DNA of 64,000 nt from Mycobacterium cookii. GTDB lineage: Bacteria; Actinomycetota; Actinomycetes; Mycobacteriales; Mycobacteriaceae. The position numbers and the translations under genes are program-made. Under the pieces are notes generated by a model. It was not told the DNA's origin and did no database searches. It saw only the letters and a list, made by a program, of their open reading frames with translations. The DNA lies in contig NZ_AP022569.1 of the NCBI RefSeq assembly GCF_010727945.1, positions 2,046,001 through 2,110,000 of the forward strand, written 5' to 3'. Positions 34,031 through 43,519 of the stretch are shown here, in pieces. Position 1 is the stretch's first letter. Every line of letters starts with the position of its first letter.

Positions 34031-34908
34031 ACCAAAGCGCAATATCGGCAATTGTTTTCGCTGTGGTTGTGGTGCTGCTGGTGGGGATCGCCTCGATCCG
34101 GGTGGTCTGGCAGTACGAGCGCGGTGTGCACTTCCGGCTCGGTCGAGTTGTCGCGGTTCGCGACCCTGGCCTGCGGCTGATCATCCCGGTGATCGACCGG
34201 TTGTGGCGGGTCTCAATGCGTATCGTGACCATGCCGATTCAGTCGCAAGGGATCATCACCCGCGACAACGTCAGCGTCGACATCGCTGCGGTCGCCTACT
34301 TCCGCGTCATCGACGCCCGGAAGTCGGTCGTCGTCATCGAGAATGTCCGAGCCGCAATCGACCAGATCGCCCAGACCACGTTGCGCAACGTCGTCGGGCA
34401 ACATTCCCTCGACGAGGTGCTCGCTCAGACGGAGAAGATCAACGCCAGCATCCGCCAGATCCTCGACACCACAACGGTCGAATGGGGCGTCGAAGTCACT
34501 CTGGTTGAGCTCAAAGATATCCAGCTGCCCGACAGCATGAAGCGGGCTATGGCGCGAGAAGCCGAGGCCGAGCGCGAGAAGCGGGCCAAAATCATTGCCG
34601 CCGAGGGTGAAGCGCGCGCAGCGGCGGCGCTCGGGGATGCCTCTGACACCATGATGAAGCATCCACTCGCCTTGCAGCTCAGGAATCTTCAGACGCTCGC
34701 GGAACTGGGAGTGGAGAAGAACACGACCGTGGTTTTCCCAGCCCCGTTGATGAGCGCGATCGGCGAGCTCACCGGCTTCCTGACGCGGGAGTCGGCCGCG
34801 GTCGCCCCCCAGCCGACAGGCCAGATATCCGAGCCCACAGGCCAACAGACGAGCCCAATGGCCAGATACGCGAGACGCTCACCCACGCCGCACAAGGCTG
34901 AAGCCTGA
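34027..34908 (+). CDS. SPFH/Band 7 (stomatin-slipin type) membrane protein (293 aa)
   Basis: A single N-terminal membrane helix ('IVFAVVVVLLVGIASIRVVW') precedes a Band 7 domain ('YERGVHFRLGRVVAVRDPGLRLIIPVIDRLWRVSMRIVTMPIQSQGIITRDNVSVDI'). A helical region ending 'REAEAEREKRAKIIAAEGEARAAA', the usual oligomerisation coiled coil, follows. Family members form ring-like scaffolds in membrane microdomains and often regulate proteases or transporters. The C-terminal tail has a repeated PTGQ pattern. No NfeD gene is adjacent; instead a small membrane protein precedes it and a DUF2156 protein follows after 26 bases. Confidence 0.9.
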   Translation: MNQSAISAIVFAVVVVLLVGIASIRVVWQYERGVHFRLGRVVAVRDPGLRLIIPVIDRLWRVSMRIVTMPIQSQGIITRDNVSVDIAAVAYFRVIDARKSVVVIENVRAAIDQIAQTTLRNVVGQHSLDEVLAQTEKINASIRQILDTTTVEWGVEVTLVELKDIQLPDSMKRAMAREAEAEREKRAKIIAAEGEARAAAALGDASDTMMKHPLALQLRNLQTLAELGVEKNTTVVFPAPLMSAIGELTGFLTRESAAVAPQPTGQISEPTGQQTSPMARYARRSPTPHKAEA

Positions 34909-34934
34909 CCTCCGGTCGCACGAAAAGAGCCGCG

Positions 34935-36326
34935 ATGATCGACGTGACAAACATCGCCGGCGTCGATGTCCGCGATCGCGTGGTGATCGGCTCTGAGTCG
35001 CAACGCGCCCGCCAGATCGGATTATTGGCCCTCATCGGCGCATTCGGTGGGATGATCCTGCTGGTGGGGCACACTCACGACGTTGTCGAGTGGTATGCAC
35101 TCGCGCTGGCCGCACTACTGGTCGCGCGCGGCATTTTGCTGCGGCGACCCGTGACCGCGGGCCATGCCGCTGCGGCGACCGTGCTGGCGGCGACCGGCTT
35201 GACGACCCACCTGCTGTCGTACCAATTGCCCGGCGATGTACTGATCGCGTGCGCAGGCCTGGCGCTGACCTGGCCGGTGCCGTCGCGGCGGGATCCTGCT
35301 GCGCTGGCGCGCGTGTGGCCGCTGATCGAAGCGACCCATGATGATCCGCTTGCCCCATTCGCCATGCAATCGTTGAAGAGCTACTACTTCAGCGCCGATG
35401 GCAGCGCGGCGATCGCCTATTGCGCGCGTCTGGGTCTCGCGGTCGTCAGCGGCGATCCCATCGGGCAGCGCGCCCGGTTCCCCCAACTCGCAACCGAATT
35501 CGCGGCGATGTGTCGCAGCCGGGGCTGGCGCATCGTGGTGTTGGGTTGCGGTGAGCGGTGTCTCGGCCTGTGGCGCGATCGCGCGGCTATCGGCCAGTCG
35601 CTGCGGCCGGTGCCCATCGGGCGCGACGTCGTCATCGACGTGCGCCGCTTCACGATGACCGGACGGAAGTACCGAAACCTCCGACAGGCAGTGCAGCGCA
35701 CCCACAATGCGGGCATCACCACCGAGGTGGTGGCTGAGCAGCAACTGGACGAGACGCTGGCCGACGAGCTGGCCGAGGTGCTGTACACGTCACACCGCGG
35801 CGCGCATGTGCAGCGGGGATTCTCGATGATTCTCGACCATGCGCTCGAGGGCCGTTACCCGGGTGTTCGACTGATCATCGCGCGCGACAGCCAAGGACGC
35901 GTGCAGGGCTTTCAGCGGTACGCATCGTCCGGCGGGGGGACCGACATGACCCTGGATGTTCCGTGGCGCCGCCCCGGCGCGCCGAACGGGATCGATGAGC
36001 GACTCAGCGTCGACATGATCGAAGATTGCAAAAGCTCTGGCGGCCAGCGGCTTTCGTTGGCATTCGGCGCTTTCCCAGAACTCTTCGACAACAAGCACCG
36101 CGGCCTGATCGAGGGCGTCTACTACGTGCTCATCCACCTGGGTCACTCGCTGATCAAGCTGGAGTCGCTGTACCGATACCTCCGCAAGTTTCACGCATTC
36201 GGCGACCGCCGCTACGTCCTGCTCTCGCTACGCCATCTACCGGTCGCGCTGGTGGTTCTGCTCTCGCTGGAGTTCATGCCGCAGCGACGGCAGCTGCGCG
36301 TCAGGGAGCGAAATCCACTGTCGTGA
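34935..36326 (+). CDS. DUF2156 protein, phosphatidylglycerol lysyltransferase (MprF/LysX-type) catalytic-domain homologue (463 aa)
   Basis: Three or four N-terminal hydrophobic helices (about 28-110) anchor a C-terminal GNAT-like DUF2156 domain. Blocks such as 'SLKSYYFSADGSAAIAYCARLGLAVVSGDPIG', 'GRKYRNLRQAVQRTHNAGITTEVV' and 'LAFGAFPELFDN...LIKLESLYRYLRKF' match the aminoacyl-phosphatidylglycerol synthase domain of MprF. That domain moves an amino acid from aminoacyl-tRNA to phosphatidylglycerol and alters surface charge. Substrate and amino acid are not readable. It lacks the large flippase part of full MprF and any lysyl-tRNA synthetase domain as in LysX. Its 3' end overlaps the convergent gene by 26 bases. 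Confidence 0.82.
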   Translation: MIDVTNIAGVDVRDRVVIGSESQRARQIGLLALIGAFGGMILLVGHTHDVVEWYALALAALLVARGILLRRPVTAGHAAAATVLAATGLTTHLLSYQLPGDVLIACAGLALTWPVPSRRDPAALARVWPLIEATHDDPLAPFAMQSLKSYYFSADGSAAIAYCARLGLAVVSGDPIGQRARFPQLATEFAAMCRSRGWRIVVLGCGERCLGLWRDRAAIGQSLRPVPIGRDVVIDVRRFTMTGRKYRNLRQAVQRTHNAGITTEVVAEQQLDETLADELAEVLYTSHRGAHVQRGFSMILDHALEGRYPGVRLIIARDSQGRVQGFQRYASSGGGTDMTLDVPWRRPGAPNGIDERLSVDMIEDCKSSGGQRLSLAFGAFPELFDNKHRGLIEGVYYVLIHLGHSLIKLESLYRYLRKFHAFGDRRYVLLSLRHLPVALVVLLSLEFMPQRRQLRVRERNPLS

Positions 36327-36963
36327 GGTCATTCGTCTGCCGCTCAACCCGACGCTTGATGTTCAGCAATACTTTTCGCAACACCAGCGCAATGACGGGC
36401 CTGACGAGCTCGACGGCGACTACCTCGCCTGGGTGCCGCAGGCCGATCCGTACCCGTGCGAGCAGTCGGGTATGGGTCGCCCAATGCGGCTGAAGGTGGA
36501 ATGACCAGACCACGCTCGGAAGATCAGGCGACGTGGCGCGCAGCACGATGCTCTGTCCAGGTGTGATCTCGTCGATCCTCAAGGAAAGTCCGCCGGGTAG
36601 ACCCATCCAGCCTTTCGGTTTGAGCTGCAACGTATCTCCGACAGCGAGCTGTTTCCATTCCGGGTTGGGACCATCGGGATCATGCATCCGAAGACCGACG
36701 ACATTCTCCAGCGCCCTGCGGCTGTGCAGCCCGTCGCGATCTTGGCCCATCTGCAGAAGCCATGGCCAGGTGACCGATGGCGGTGAATCGATCCACACCG
36801 CCTCGGTGACCTGGATGACCGGGTCGCCGATCAGCTCGTCACCCGACAGCCGAGCCTGACATTCCCCTTTGCTGGTGCCCCAGTTGCGGTAGTACCGGCG
36901 CGCGGCGTACAGGACCGCGACAAGACCTGCGATCTCGGTCAACCGTCTCGACGCGTACTTCAT
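36301..36963 (-). CDS. SRPBCC-like (polyketide-cyclase-fold) protein with N-terminal membrane segment (220 aa)
   Basis: A short N-terminal hydrophobic stretch ('LTEIAGLVAVLYAARRYY') is followed by a START/SRPBCC-like lipid-binding domain: 'IGDPVIQVTEAVWIDSPPSVTWPWLLQMGQDRDGLHSRRALENVVGLRM', 'EWKQLAVGDTLQLKP', 'IVLRATS' and 'VVWSFHLQP'. The ligand is unknown. The start is uncertain: an ATG at 36963 is chosen because the DosR box at 36999-37012 would otherwise lie within or next to the start (alternatives 36993 and 37023). No good ribosome site is visible. Confidence 0.65.
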   Translation of the reverse strand: MKYASRRLTEIAGLVAVLYAARRYYRNWGTSKGECQARLSGDELIGDPVIQVTEAVWIDSPPSVTWPWLLQMGQDRDGLHSRRALENVVGLRMHDPDGPNPEWKQLAVGDTLQLKPKGWMGLPGGLSLRIDEITPGQSIVLRATSPDLPSVVWSFHLQPHWATHTRLLARVRIGLRHPGEVVAVELVRPVIALVLRKVLLNIKRRVERQTNDLTTVDFAP

Positions 36964-36998
36964 CACGCCAGTCTGCGACGTGCGGGAATCCATCGCCA

Positions 36999-37012
36999 GG
37001 GCCATTGGTCCC
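36999..37012. promoter_or_regulatory. DosR-like box between the 36301 gene and the 37150 USP gene
   Basis: GGGCCATTGGTCCC is identical to the box at 2913 and is centred 43 bases before the ATG at 36963. A weaker site, GGAACAACGGACCC at 37058-37071, lies nearer the USP gene. Confidence 0.65.
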
Positions 37013-37149
37013 TGCTGAGACACCTGGCGCGACGCTGACGCGGGCCCGAGCGGAAAGGGAACAACGGACCCACGGCCGAGGACTATTGCCTCCTGATCAG
37101 TTGCGACGCAAGCGATAGCGTTCCGATAAGCCCGTACTCAGGAGTACTG

Positions 37150-37998
37150 ATGTTAGAACCGTTTCCGCCGAAGTCAGTCGTCGTTGGTATCGACGGATCG
37201 CACGCCGCTCTTCGGGCCGCACTCTGGGCCGTCGACGAGGTAGCCGGCACCGATATCCCGTTGCGGCTGATCTATATTCGAGAGCCCGGCAGCGCTGACG
37301 GCTGCGCCGGAGCTCGAGCGGCAATGGAGGCGGCGGAGCAGGCGGTGCACGACGCGTACGACGCGATCAACAAAGCGGGTAAGCCGGTGAAAGTCGAGAT
37401 GGAGATCATCGAGGGCTACCCGCTGTCGGCGCTGATGCAGGCCTCGGAATCGACTCCGCTGCTGTGTGTCGGCGACACTGGCTCAGGCCAGGCCTCCCCT
37501 GCCGGCTTCGGTTCCACGGCAACCGCGTTGATGCGCTCTGCGCATTGCTCGGTGGCCGTCGTCAGAGGCGGCCACAGTGATGCACCGGTCCGGGGCCGGT
37601 CGGTGGTCGCCCATGTTGTCGGGTCAGTCGACGACGAACTCGTCCTGGAGCGCGCCTTTGAGGAGGCCCACCGCAGGCATGCTCCGCTGGTCGTGATGAC
37701 GGCGTGGCGGTCTGAATTCGACAATCTCCAAAACGATCGCGTTCTCAGAGAAGAAGAACGCCTCATGCGCGCCGTGCTCGATCGCTATGCGGCGTTGTGG
37801 ACTCCGCACTATCCCGACGTGACCGTGGATACCGTGGTCGCATATGGCCCGTTTCTCAACTATCTCACCGACCACGCGGAATCCGCTCAACTGGTCGTCA
37901 TCGGGGCCACCCAAGGCATTGAGGTGCAACAGCTTTCCAGCCCGACCGCGGACCGCGCGTTGGGGCGCAGCGACTTTGCCGTACTGATCGCTCGCTGA
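37150..37998 (+). CDS. Universal stress protein with degenerate second domain (282 aa)
   Basis: The first domain has 'VVVGIDGSHAALRAALWAVDEV' and a motif 'GDTGSGQASPAGFGS' that keeps the glycine spacing but has aspartate in place of the usual serine after the first glycine. The second domain ('GATQGIEVQQLSSPTADRALGRSDFAVLI') has no motif. AGGAG lies 5 bases before the ATG. The shared region with the gene at 36301 contains one good and one weak DosR-like site. Confidence 0.86.
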   Translation: MLEPFPPKSVVVGIDGSHAALRAALWAVDEVAGTDIPLRLIYIREPGSADGCAGARAAMEAAEQAVHDAYDAINKAGKPVKVEMEIIEGYPLSALMQASESTPLLCVGDTGSGQASPAGFGSTATALMRSAHCSVAVVRGGHSDAPVRGRSVVAHVVGSVDDELVLERAFEEAHRRHAPLVVMTAWRSEFDNLQNDRVLREEERLMRAVLDRYAALWTPHYPDVTVDTVVAYGPFLNYLTDHAESAQLVVIGATQGIEVQQLSSPTADRALGRSDFAVLIAR

Positions 37999-38010
37999 CC
38001 GCTGGCGTTC

Positions 38011-39825
38011 CTATACGTAAAGCGAGTCGAGAAGTTCTCTGTTGCGCTCGGCGACGATCGCCCGCTTGACTTTGAGAGACGGGGTGAGTTCGCCACCCTC
38101 GACGGTCAGATCACGCTCGAGGAATGCCCACTTCTTGATCGTCTCCCACCTGTTGAGCTCGGCATTGAGCCGACGGACGTGGTCGTCGATGAGATCGCGT
38201 ACTTCCTGCAGCCTGATCAGATTGTCGTACGACTCGGCGAGGAACCCTTGCTCGGCGGCCCAGCCGGCCGTCAAGTCGGGGTCCAGCGAGATCAACGCGA
38301 CACAGTAGTTGCGGGCTTCGCCGAACACCAGGAACTGACTGGCGTACGGACACATCGCGATGAACTTCTCTTCGATGGCCTGCGGCACAATGTATTTGCC
38401 GCCCGAGGTCTTGAACATGTCCTTGATGCGCCCGGTGACGGACAGGAAACCCTCGGCGTCCAACCGTCCCTCGTCGCCGGTGCGCAGCCAGCCGTCTTCG
38501 GTGAAAGCCGTCGCGGTGGCGTCAGGCAGGTGGTGATAACCCGACATGATGTTGGGGCCACGAAGCTGGACTTCGCCGTCTGCGGCGATTCGCACCTCGA
38601 CTCCGTCGAAGGGCAGACCGACCGTGCCGAGCTTGAAGTGATCCGGCCGATTGATGGAGCTACCGGCCGCGGTTTCGGTGAGTCCATAACCCTCGAGGAT
38701 GAGCAGACCCGCCGCGTGGAACCACTCCGCGATCTCGCGGTTCAACGCCGCCGAGCCCGACACGAAAAAGCGGATACGCCCACCGAAGACCTTGCGCACC
38801 TTGCTGAACACCAAGCGGTCGAACACTTTGTGCCGCAGTCGCATCAGTGGCCCTGGAATGTCACCGGCTCGCCGGCGCCGGTCCATGTCGAGGCCCAACA
38901 CGAAGGCCCTCTCGAAAAGCTTGGCCTTGATACCGCCCTCCTGCCGAGCGGTGAGAACGATGCGTGCGTGCGCCTTTTCGAAGATCCTGGGCGCAGCGGC
39001 CATGAAAGTCGGTTTCACCACCGCCGCGTTCTCGACGATCCTGTCGACCCGGCCGTCCACCGCGCTGACGAAACCGCACGCCAGCTGAGCAGCCAGCAAG
39101 ACCTTCCCGAAGGAGTGGGCCAACGGCAACCACAACAGTTGCAGGTCGTCCTCGCCGATCACATCAAGAGCAGCAACCGCCTCGCCCTCGTACACCCAGG
39201 CCTTATGGTCCAACCGAACGCCCTTGGGCCGGCCCGTCGTCCCGGACGTATAAATGAGCGTCGCCAACCGTTCCGGGGCGATTGCGGCGATGGTGTGGCG
39301 CACACACTCTGGATGGTCGGCCAGGTACTTCTCCCCGAGTTCGGCAAGCTCGTCGAGGGTCAGCACCCAGTCTTCGTCGGCCGAACCGTCGAACATCACC
39401 ACTGTGGTAAGAGCGGGCAGCTCGGCGCGGCGTCCGCTCAGCTTGGCCAATTGCCCGGCGTCTTCGGCGAATACGATCCGGGACTCGGAATCGGCGAGGA
39501 TGAAGGCGGTATCGGTCGCGTTGGTGTTCGCGTACACAGTCGTGGTGGCCGCCCCGGCGGACATGATCGCCAGATCGGCCACGATCCACTCGTATCTGGT
39601 GCTGGACGCGATACCGACCCGCTGCTCTGGCTCGATGCCCAACGCGAGTAGCCCCGCGGCCAGCGACTCCACCCTGGCCGCGGTGTCACGCCAGGTCACC
39701 GAGATCCACTCGCCGTCACGCTGGTGTCGAAATGCTTCCTTGTCCGGAGTCGCGTCGACCCGCTCGAACAAAAGAGCAGCGACATTCGTTGCGCCGCGGG
39801 CAATGTGAGAAAGGGTGGTAGTCAT
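38011..39825 (-). CDS. Long-chain acyl-CoA synthetase, FadD15-like (604 aa)
   Basis: It activates fatty acids with ATP and CoA. The AMP-binding P-loop is 'LIYTSGTTGRPKGV', the acyl-adenylate motif 'LILEGYGLTETAAG', and the C-terminal hinge 'DGWLRTGDEGRLDAEGFLSVTGRIKDMFKTSGGKYI'. The length and N-terminal 'LLFERVDATPDKEAFRHQRDGEWISVTWRD' fit the FadD15-type long-chain branch. Its start has GGAG 7 bases upstream. It begins 12 bases after rafH, and rafH begins 33 bases after the P-type ATPase gene. The three are thus probably one transcript behind the DosR box at 43520. Supply of acyl-CoA for Tgs1 is a reasonable role (inference). Confidence 0.9.
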   Translation of the reverse strand: MTTTLSHIARGATNVAALLFERVDATPDKEAFRHQRDGEWISVTWRDTAARVESLAAGLLALGIEPEQRVGIASSTRYEWIVADLAIMSAGAATTTVYANTNATDTAFILADSESRIVFAEDAGQLAKLSGRRAELPALTTVVMFDGSADEDWVLTLDELAELGEKYLADHPECVRHTIAAIAPERLATLIYTSGTTGRPKGVRLDHKAWVYEGEAVAALDVIGEDDLQLLWLPLAHSFGKVLLAAQLACGFVSAVDGRVDRIVENAAVVKPTFMAAAPRIFEKAHARIVLTARQEGGIKAKLFERAFVLGLDMDRRRRAGDIPGPLMRLRHKVFDRLVFSKVRKVFGGRIRFFVSGSAALNREIAEWFHAAGLLILEGYGLTETAAGSSINRPDHFKLGTVGLPFDGVEVRIAADGEVQLRGPNIMSGYHHLPDATATAFTEDGWLRTGDEGRLDAEGFLSVTGRIKDMFKTSGGKYIVPQAIEEKFIAMCPYASQFLVFGEARNYCVALISLDPDLTAGWAAEQGFLAESYDNLIRLQEVRDLIDDHVRRLNAELNRWETIKKWAFLERDLTVEGGELTPSLKVKRAIVAERNRELLDSLYV

Positions 39826-39837
39826 TGCGATGCTCCG

Positions 39838-40632
39838 TCAACCGGCAGGTGAAATCAATCCGTAGTGACCGTCGTAGCGGTGGTACAGCACCCCCGCGCG
39901 ACCTTGATCCATGTCGATGAAGAACAGAAAGGGCAGGCCCAGCAGGGAGAGCCGCTCTTTGGCTCGCGCGATCGTGAGCCGAGGCGCCGGCTGCGGGCTG
40001 ACGCTCACCGGGAGCTCGTGCGGCGCTAGTTCCCTCGGCAGCGGCATGACCTGCGCCATGCGGTATCCGGCCGAATCTGTTCGGTACAACACGCTGGCCT
40101 GACCCGTTCCCTTCTCGGTGAACAGGTGAAAGTCGACGTCCAGCAACTCCATCTCCTGCGCGGCCTCGTCGACCGTGCAGGTGCCCAACGTGAAGGACTT
40201 CCGCCGGATGATTCGGCGCTCATCAGACGGCCGAGGGTAGTGGCTCGGTCGGTCCGTGCGCTCGGATTGATGGTGCCACTCGTTCGCATGAGAAGAATTG
40301 CCGTGCTTGGCTTCTGCTCGATTGGCAATACGTTCGAGGCGGCGCCACAGGCGTGCCTCGAGTCGATCGATCGCCTCTCGGGCGTTCGCAGCCTGAACCT
40401 GAGCTCGGACAGGACGGCCGTTGACGTCGATGTTCGCCTGAGCGATCACCGGGCGCGCCACCGCCGGATCGGCATGCCTGCTCACCCTGACCCTGGCGTG
40501 CAGCACCGGCTGATGCGTGAACCGGCTGAGCCCGCCGATCTTCTCCCGCACATAGTCCTCGATACCTGGTGGCTGACCCTGGGTCGTCACATCGATGTCG
40601 AAAGCTACCGGTAAACCGTTTCCATATCCCAT
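39838..40632 (-). CDS. rafH: Ribosome-associated hibernation factor RafH (264 aa)
   Basis: It belongs to the hibernation-promoting-factor family: N-terminal S30AE/HPF domain ('VAFDIDVTTQGQPPGIEDYVREKIGGLSRF', 'QANIDVNGRPVRAQVQAANAREAIDRLEARL'), then two C-terminal dimerisation-like repeats ('EMELLDVDFHLFTEKGTGQASVLYRTDSAGYRMAQV' and 'RLSLLGLPFLFFIDMDQGRAGVLYHRYDGHYGLI'). This is the arrangement of mycobacterial RafH (Rv0079, MSMEG_3935), a DosR-regulated factor that stabilises 70S ribosomes in hypoxia. TAGGAA precedes the ATG by about 8 bases. It is the middle gene of the ATPase-rafH-fadD run. Confidence 0.92.
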   Translation of the reverse strand: MGYGNGLPVAFDIDVTTQGQPPGIEDYVREKIGGLSRFTHQPVLHARVRVSRHADPAVARPVIAQANIDVNGRPVRAQVQAANAREAIDRLEARLWRRLERIANRAEAKHGNSSHANEWHHQSERTDRPSHYPRPSDERRIIRRKSFTLGTCTVDEAAQEMELLDVDFHLFTEKGTGQASVLYRTDSAGYRMAQVMPLPRELAPHELPVSVSPQPAPRLTIARAKERLSLLGLPFLFFIDMDQGRAGVLYHRYDGHYGLISPAG

Positions 40633-40665
40633 AATTCAGTTCCTACGCCGCAGTGGATGGGTGCC

Positions 40666-43461
40666 CTAGGGCCGAAGGTCACCGACGAGCGGTCGAACAT
40701 CACCTCGCGGATGACGTTTGCTCCAGCGGCGCAGCAGGTATCGGCGAAGTTCGTCGGCACCCCACACGATGAACGGGAACGGCAGCAGTATCAGCAGATC
40801 CGATGGCGCCGGCGCCTCGGTACCGAGGAGAGATTGAAACACCGGTAGGTAGACGAACACGGCGGCCAGAGCCAGCTCGGCGGCGATACCGGCGAGCAGA
40901 TATCGGTTGCTGAACACCCCGACCGACCACAGCGAAGTCCGTTGCGTGCGCACCGCGAAGGCCGTGCCGATCTGGCCGGTGATCATGCCCAGCAGCGTCA
41001 TTGTGGTCGCCTGCCGATACGCGTGATGCAGCGGACTGCCGACATCGATCGAGGTCCCCGGTCGCCATCCTGCTCTGAGCAACACCCAGAAATAGCCGGC
41101 CGCGGCCAGTCCCGCGACCATCAGTCCGAGGAAAATCCACGCGCGCAGCAACATTGGGAGCCGGATGACTCCTTCATCACGGGGTCGAGGAGCGCGTTGC
41201 ATGATGCCGGGCTCCGCGGGTTCCCGACTCAGTGAGAGCGCCGGAAACGTCTCACTCCCAACGTCAAAAGCAAGGATCTGCATGATGGTCAGAGGCATCG
41301 GTATCACGCCACCGCTGAGAGCGAAGAGCAAGAAGGGAACGACTTCCGGTACGGCGTGCGCGAAGATGTAGACGATGAATTTCCGGACATTGTCGTAGAT
41401 GCGACGGCCGGCCTCGATCGCGGTGACGATCGAGCCGAAGTCGTCGTCGGTGAGAACCATCGTCGCGGCTTCCCGCGCGACATCGGTACCGGAGAGGCCC
41501 ATCGCAACGCCGATGTCGGCGCGGCGCAACGCCGGAGCGTCGTTCACGCCGTCGCCGGTCATCGCAACGACATGACCATCATGGCGTAGCGCCTCGGCGA
41601 TGTGCAGTTTGGCTTCCGGTGACGCCCGAGCGAAGATGATCTCCGGGCACGAGCGGATGAGTGTGGCGAGTTGCCTATCTTCGAGTTGCTCGAAGTCCTC
41701 GGCGGCAACGACTTTCGGGTGTGGGCCGGTGATGCCGATGCGCTCCGCGGTGGCGGCGGCGGTCAGCGGGTGGTCGCCGGTGATCACGATGATGCGAATA
41801 CCGGCGGTCTGGCATTTCGCGACGGCCTCGATAACACCTGGCCTCGGCGGATCGAGCATGGCGATCAGTCCGACGAAGCACAGATCCTGTTCGGCGCTGG
41901 CCCGCCGGTGCGGTGGCCGCTTTTTCGCCGGTAGCTGTCGCTGCGCGAAGCCGAGCACGCGCAAACCCTGCGCGGCCAGGTCGTCGACCGCTCCGTCGAC
42001 TTGGCGCCGTTCCAGCGAATCAAGCGGTAGCGGTTGACCGTCGGCGTCGAGGATGTGGCTGCATCGCGTCAGCAGCGCCTCCGGCGCTCCTTTGGTGTGC
42101 ACCACCGGTGATCCGTCTTCAGACCGGTCGATGGTCGACATCAGCTTCAGCTCAGGATCGAAATGAAATTGCCAGCGCCGGTTGGCTTCTCGTGTTGCTG
42201 AATCGGTCTCGGCGCCGAGGATGCGGGCGGCTGTGAGCACCGCGACTTCCGTGGGATCCCCGGTCGCGCCCGCGGCGTCGTCGAGTCGGGCGTTGTTGCA
42301 ATCGGCCGCGATGCGGCCCAGGGATCCGACCGGGGACGGCCATTGCGGCGCCCCACCGAGCGTGTCACTGCGCTCCGGATCAAGGTCGATCTGGCCGGCG
42401 GTGGTCCACACGGCAACGGGTGTCATCCGGTTTTGGGTCAGCGTGCCGGTCTTGTCAGTGCAGATCACATCGGTGGAACCGAGGGTTTCGACCGCCGAGA
42501 GGCGTTTCACGAGCGCACCGCGGCCCGCCAGATCCCGCACCGCGACCGCCAACGCGAGGGTGATCACCGGCAGCAATCCCTCGGGCACCATTCCGGCGAG
42601 CAGTCCCGCAGCGAAGATCAACGAGTTGATCAGGGTCAGATGCGCTACGAGGGTGGCCACCGGGATGAACGACAATCCCAGCATCACCGAGACGGCGGCG
42701 ATGAGCCACGCCGCCCGCCTGACCTGTCGCTCCAACGGACTGGGCTCGGATTTGACACGTTCTGACAGCGCTGCGATCCGGCCGATTTCGGTGCCCATCC
42801 CGGTGGCAAACGCAAGTCCCCGAGCGTGCCCACCGGTGCAGTTGGTTCCGCTGAATACCAGGTCGTGCGCGGCCAGCAGCGGCACATTGACGTCGACCAT
42901 CGCCGCCGAGCGCAGCGCAGGTACCGACTCGCCGGTCAGGGCCGACATGTCCACTTCGACGGCGCCGGCCAGCAATCGGATGTCGGCGGCGACGCGGTCG
43001 CCTTCCTCGAGGACGACGATGTCGCCGGGCACTATGTGCGAAGCGTCGACTTCGCTGACCGCGCCGTCGCGCTCGACCTTCGCTTTCTGCGGCAAGTACT
43101 TGGCCAGTGCCTCCACCGCCCGCTCCGCCTGCAACTCCTGCACGAACGAGAACGCCGCGTTCAGCATGATGATCAGCACCACCGCGGTCGCCACCACGTG
43201 CGATCCGACGATCACCAGCAGCCCCGCCGCCAGCCACAGCAGAAGCGCCAGTGGATGAGTCAGTTGACGTATCAATGCCTTCGGCCACTGCGGGCCGGTC
43301 CGGCGCCGCAGCTCATTCAGCCCGTATTGCAGCAGGCGCCGTTCCGCCTCACTCGACGACAGGCCCTCGGGGCCGGTGTCCAGATCACGTAACAGCCGCT
43401 CAGCCGCCTCCTCCGGGTCGAGCCCGGGCGGTGAAACCCAATCGTGGTGTTGGCTTTGCAC
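40666..43461 (-). CDS. P2-type cation-transporting ATPase (931 aa)
   Basis: It has SERCA-like order: N-terminal cation-ATPase domain, actuator motif 'ALTGES', 'GMVPEGLLPV' in helix 4, phosphorylation site Asp336 in 'TDKTGTLTQN', hinge TGDGVND (635-641), and six C-terminal helices of the Cation_ATPase_C type. Transported ion: calcium, magnesium or protons are possible; I cannot assign one. It is not an evident orthologue of CtpF, the DosR-controlled P2 pump of M. tuberculosis, but would fill the same slot. The GTG at 43461 has no clear ribosome site, so the start is uncertain. The DosR-like box at 43520 is centred about 66 bases upstream. Confidence 0.87.
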   Translation of the reverse strand: MQSQHHDWVSPPGLDPEEAAERLLRDLDTGPEGLSSSEAERRLLQYGLNELRRRTGPQWPKALIRQLTHPLALLLWLAAGLLVIVGSHVVATAVVLIIMLNAAFSFVQELQAERAVEALAKYLPQKAKVERDGAVSEVDASHIVPGDIVVLEEGDRVAADIRLLAGAVEVDMSALTGESVPALRSAAMVDVNVPLLAAHDLVFSGTNCTGGHARGLAFATGMGTEIGRIAALSERVKSEPSPLERQVRRAAWLIAAVSVMLGLSFIPVATLVAHLTLINSLIFAAGLLAGMVPEGLLPVITLALAVAVRDLAGRGALVKRLSAVETLGSTDVICTDKTGTLTQNRMTPVAVWTTAGQIDLDPERSDTLGGAPQWPSPVGSLGRIAADCNNARLDDAAGATGDPTEVAVLTAARILGAETDSATREANRRWQFHFDPELKLMSTIDRSEDGSPVVHTKGAPEALLTRCSHILDADGQPLPLDSLERRQVDGAVDDLAAQGLRVLGFAQRQLPAKKRPPHRRASAEQDLCFVGLIAMLDPPRPGVIEAVAKCQTAGIRIIVITGDHPLTAAATAERIGITGPHPKVVAAEDFEQLEDRQLATLIRSCPEIIFARASPEAKLHIAEALRHDGHVVAMTGDGVNDAPALRRADIGVAMGLSGTDVAREAATMVLTDDDFGSIVTAIEAGRRIYDNVRKFIVYIFAHAVPEVVPFLLFALSGGVIPMPLTIMQILAFDVGSETFPALSLSREPAEPGIMQRAPRPRDEGVIRLPMLLRAWIFLGLMVAGLAAAGYFWVLLRAGWRPGTSIDVGSPLHHAYRQATTMTLLGMITGQIGTAFAVRTQRTSLWSVGVFSNRYLLAGIAAELALAAVFVYLPVFQSLLGTEAPAPSDLLILLPFPFIVWGADELRRYLLRRWSKRHPRGDVRPLVGDLRP

Positions 43462-43519
43462 GGCGCCATCGTGGCAACGGCCGGGCTGATCGGGTAGAAG
43501 CCGACGGACGCAACATCGA

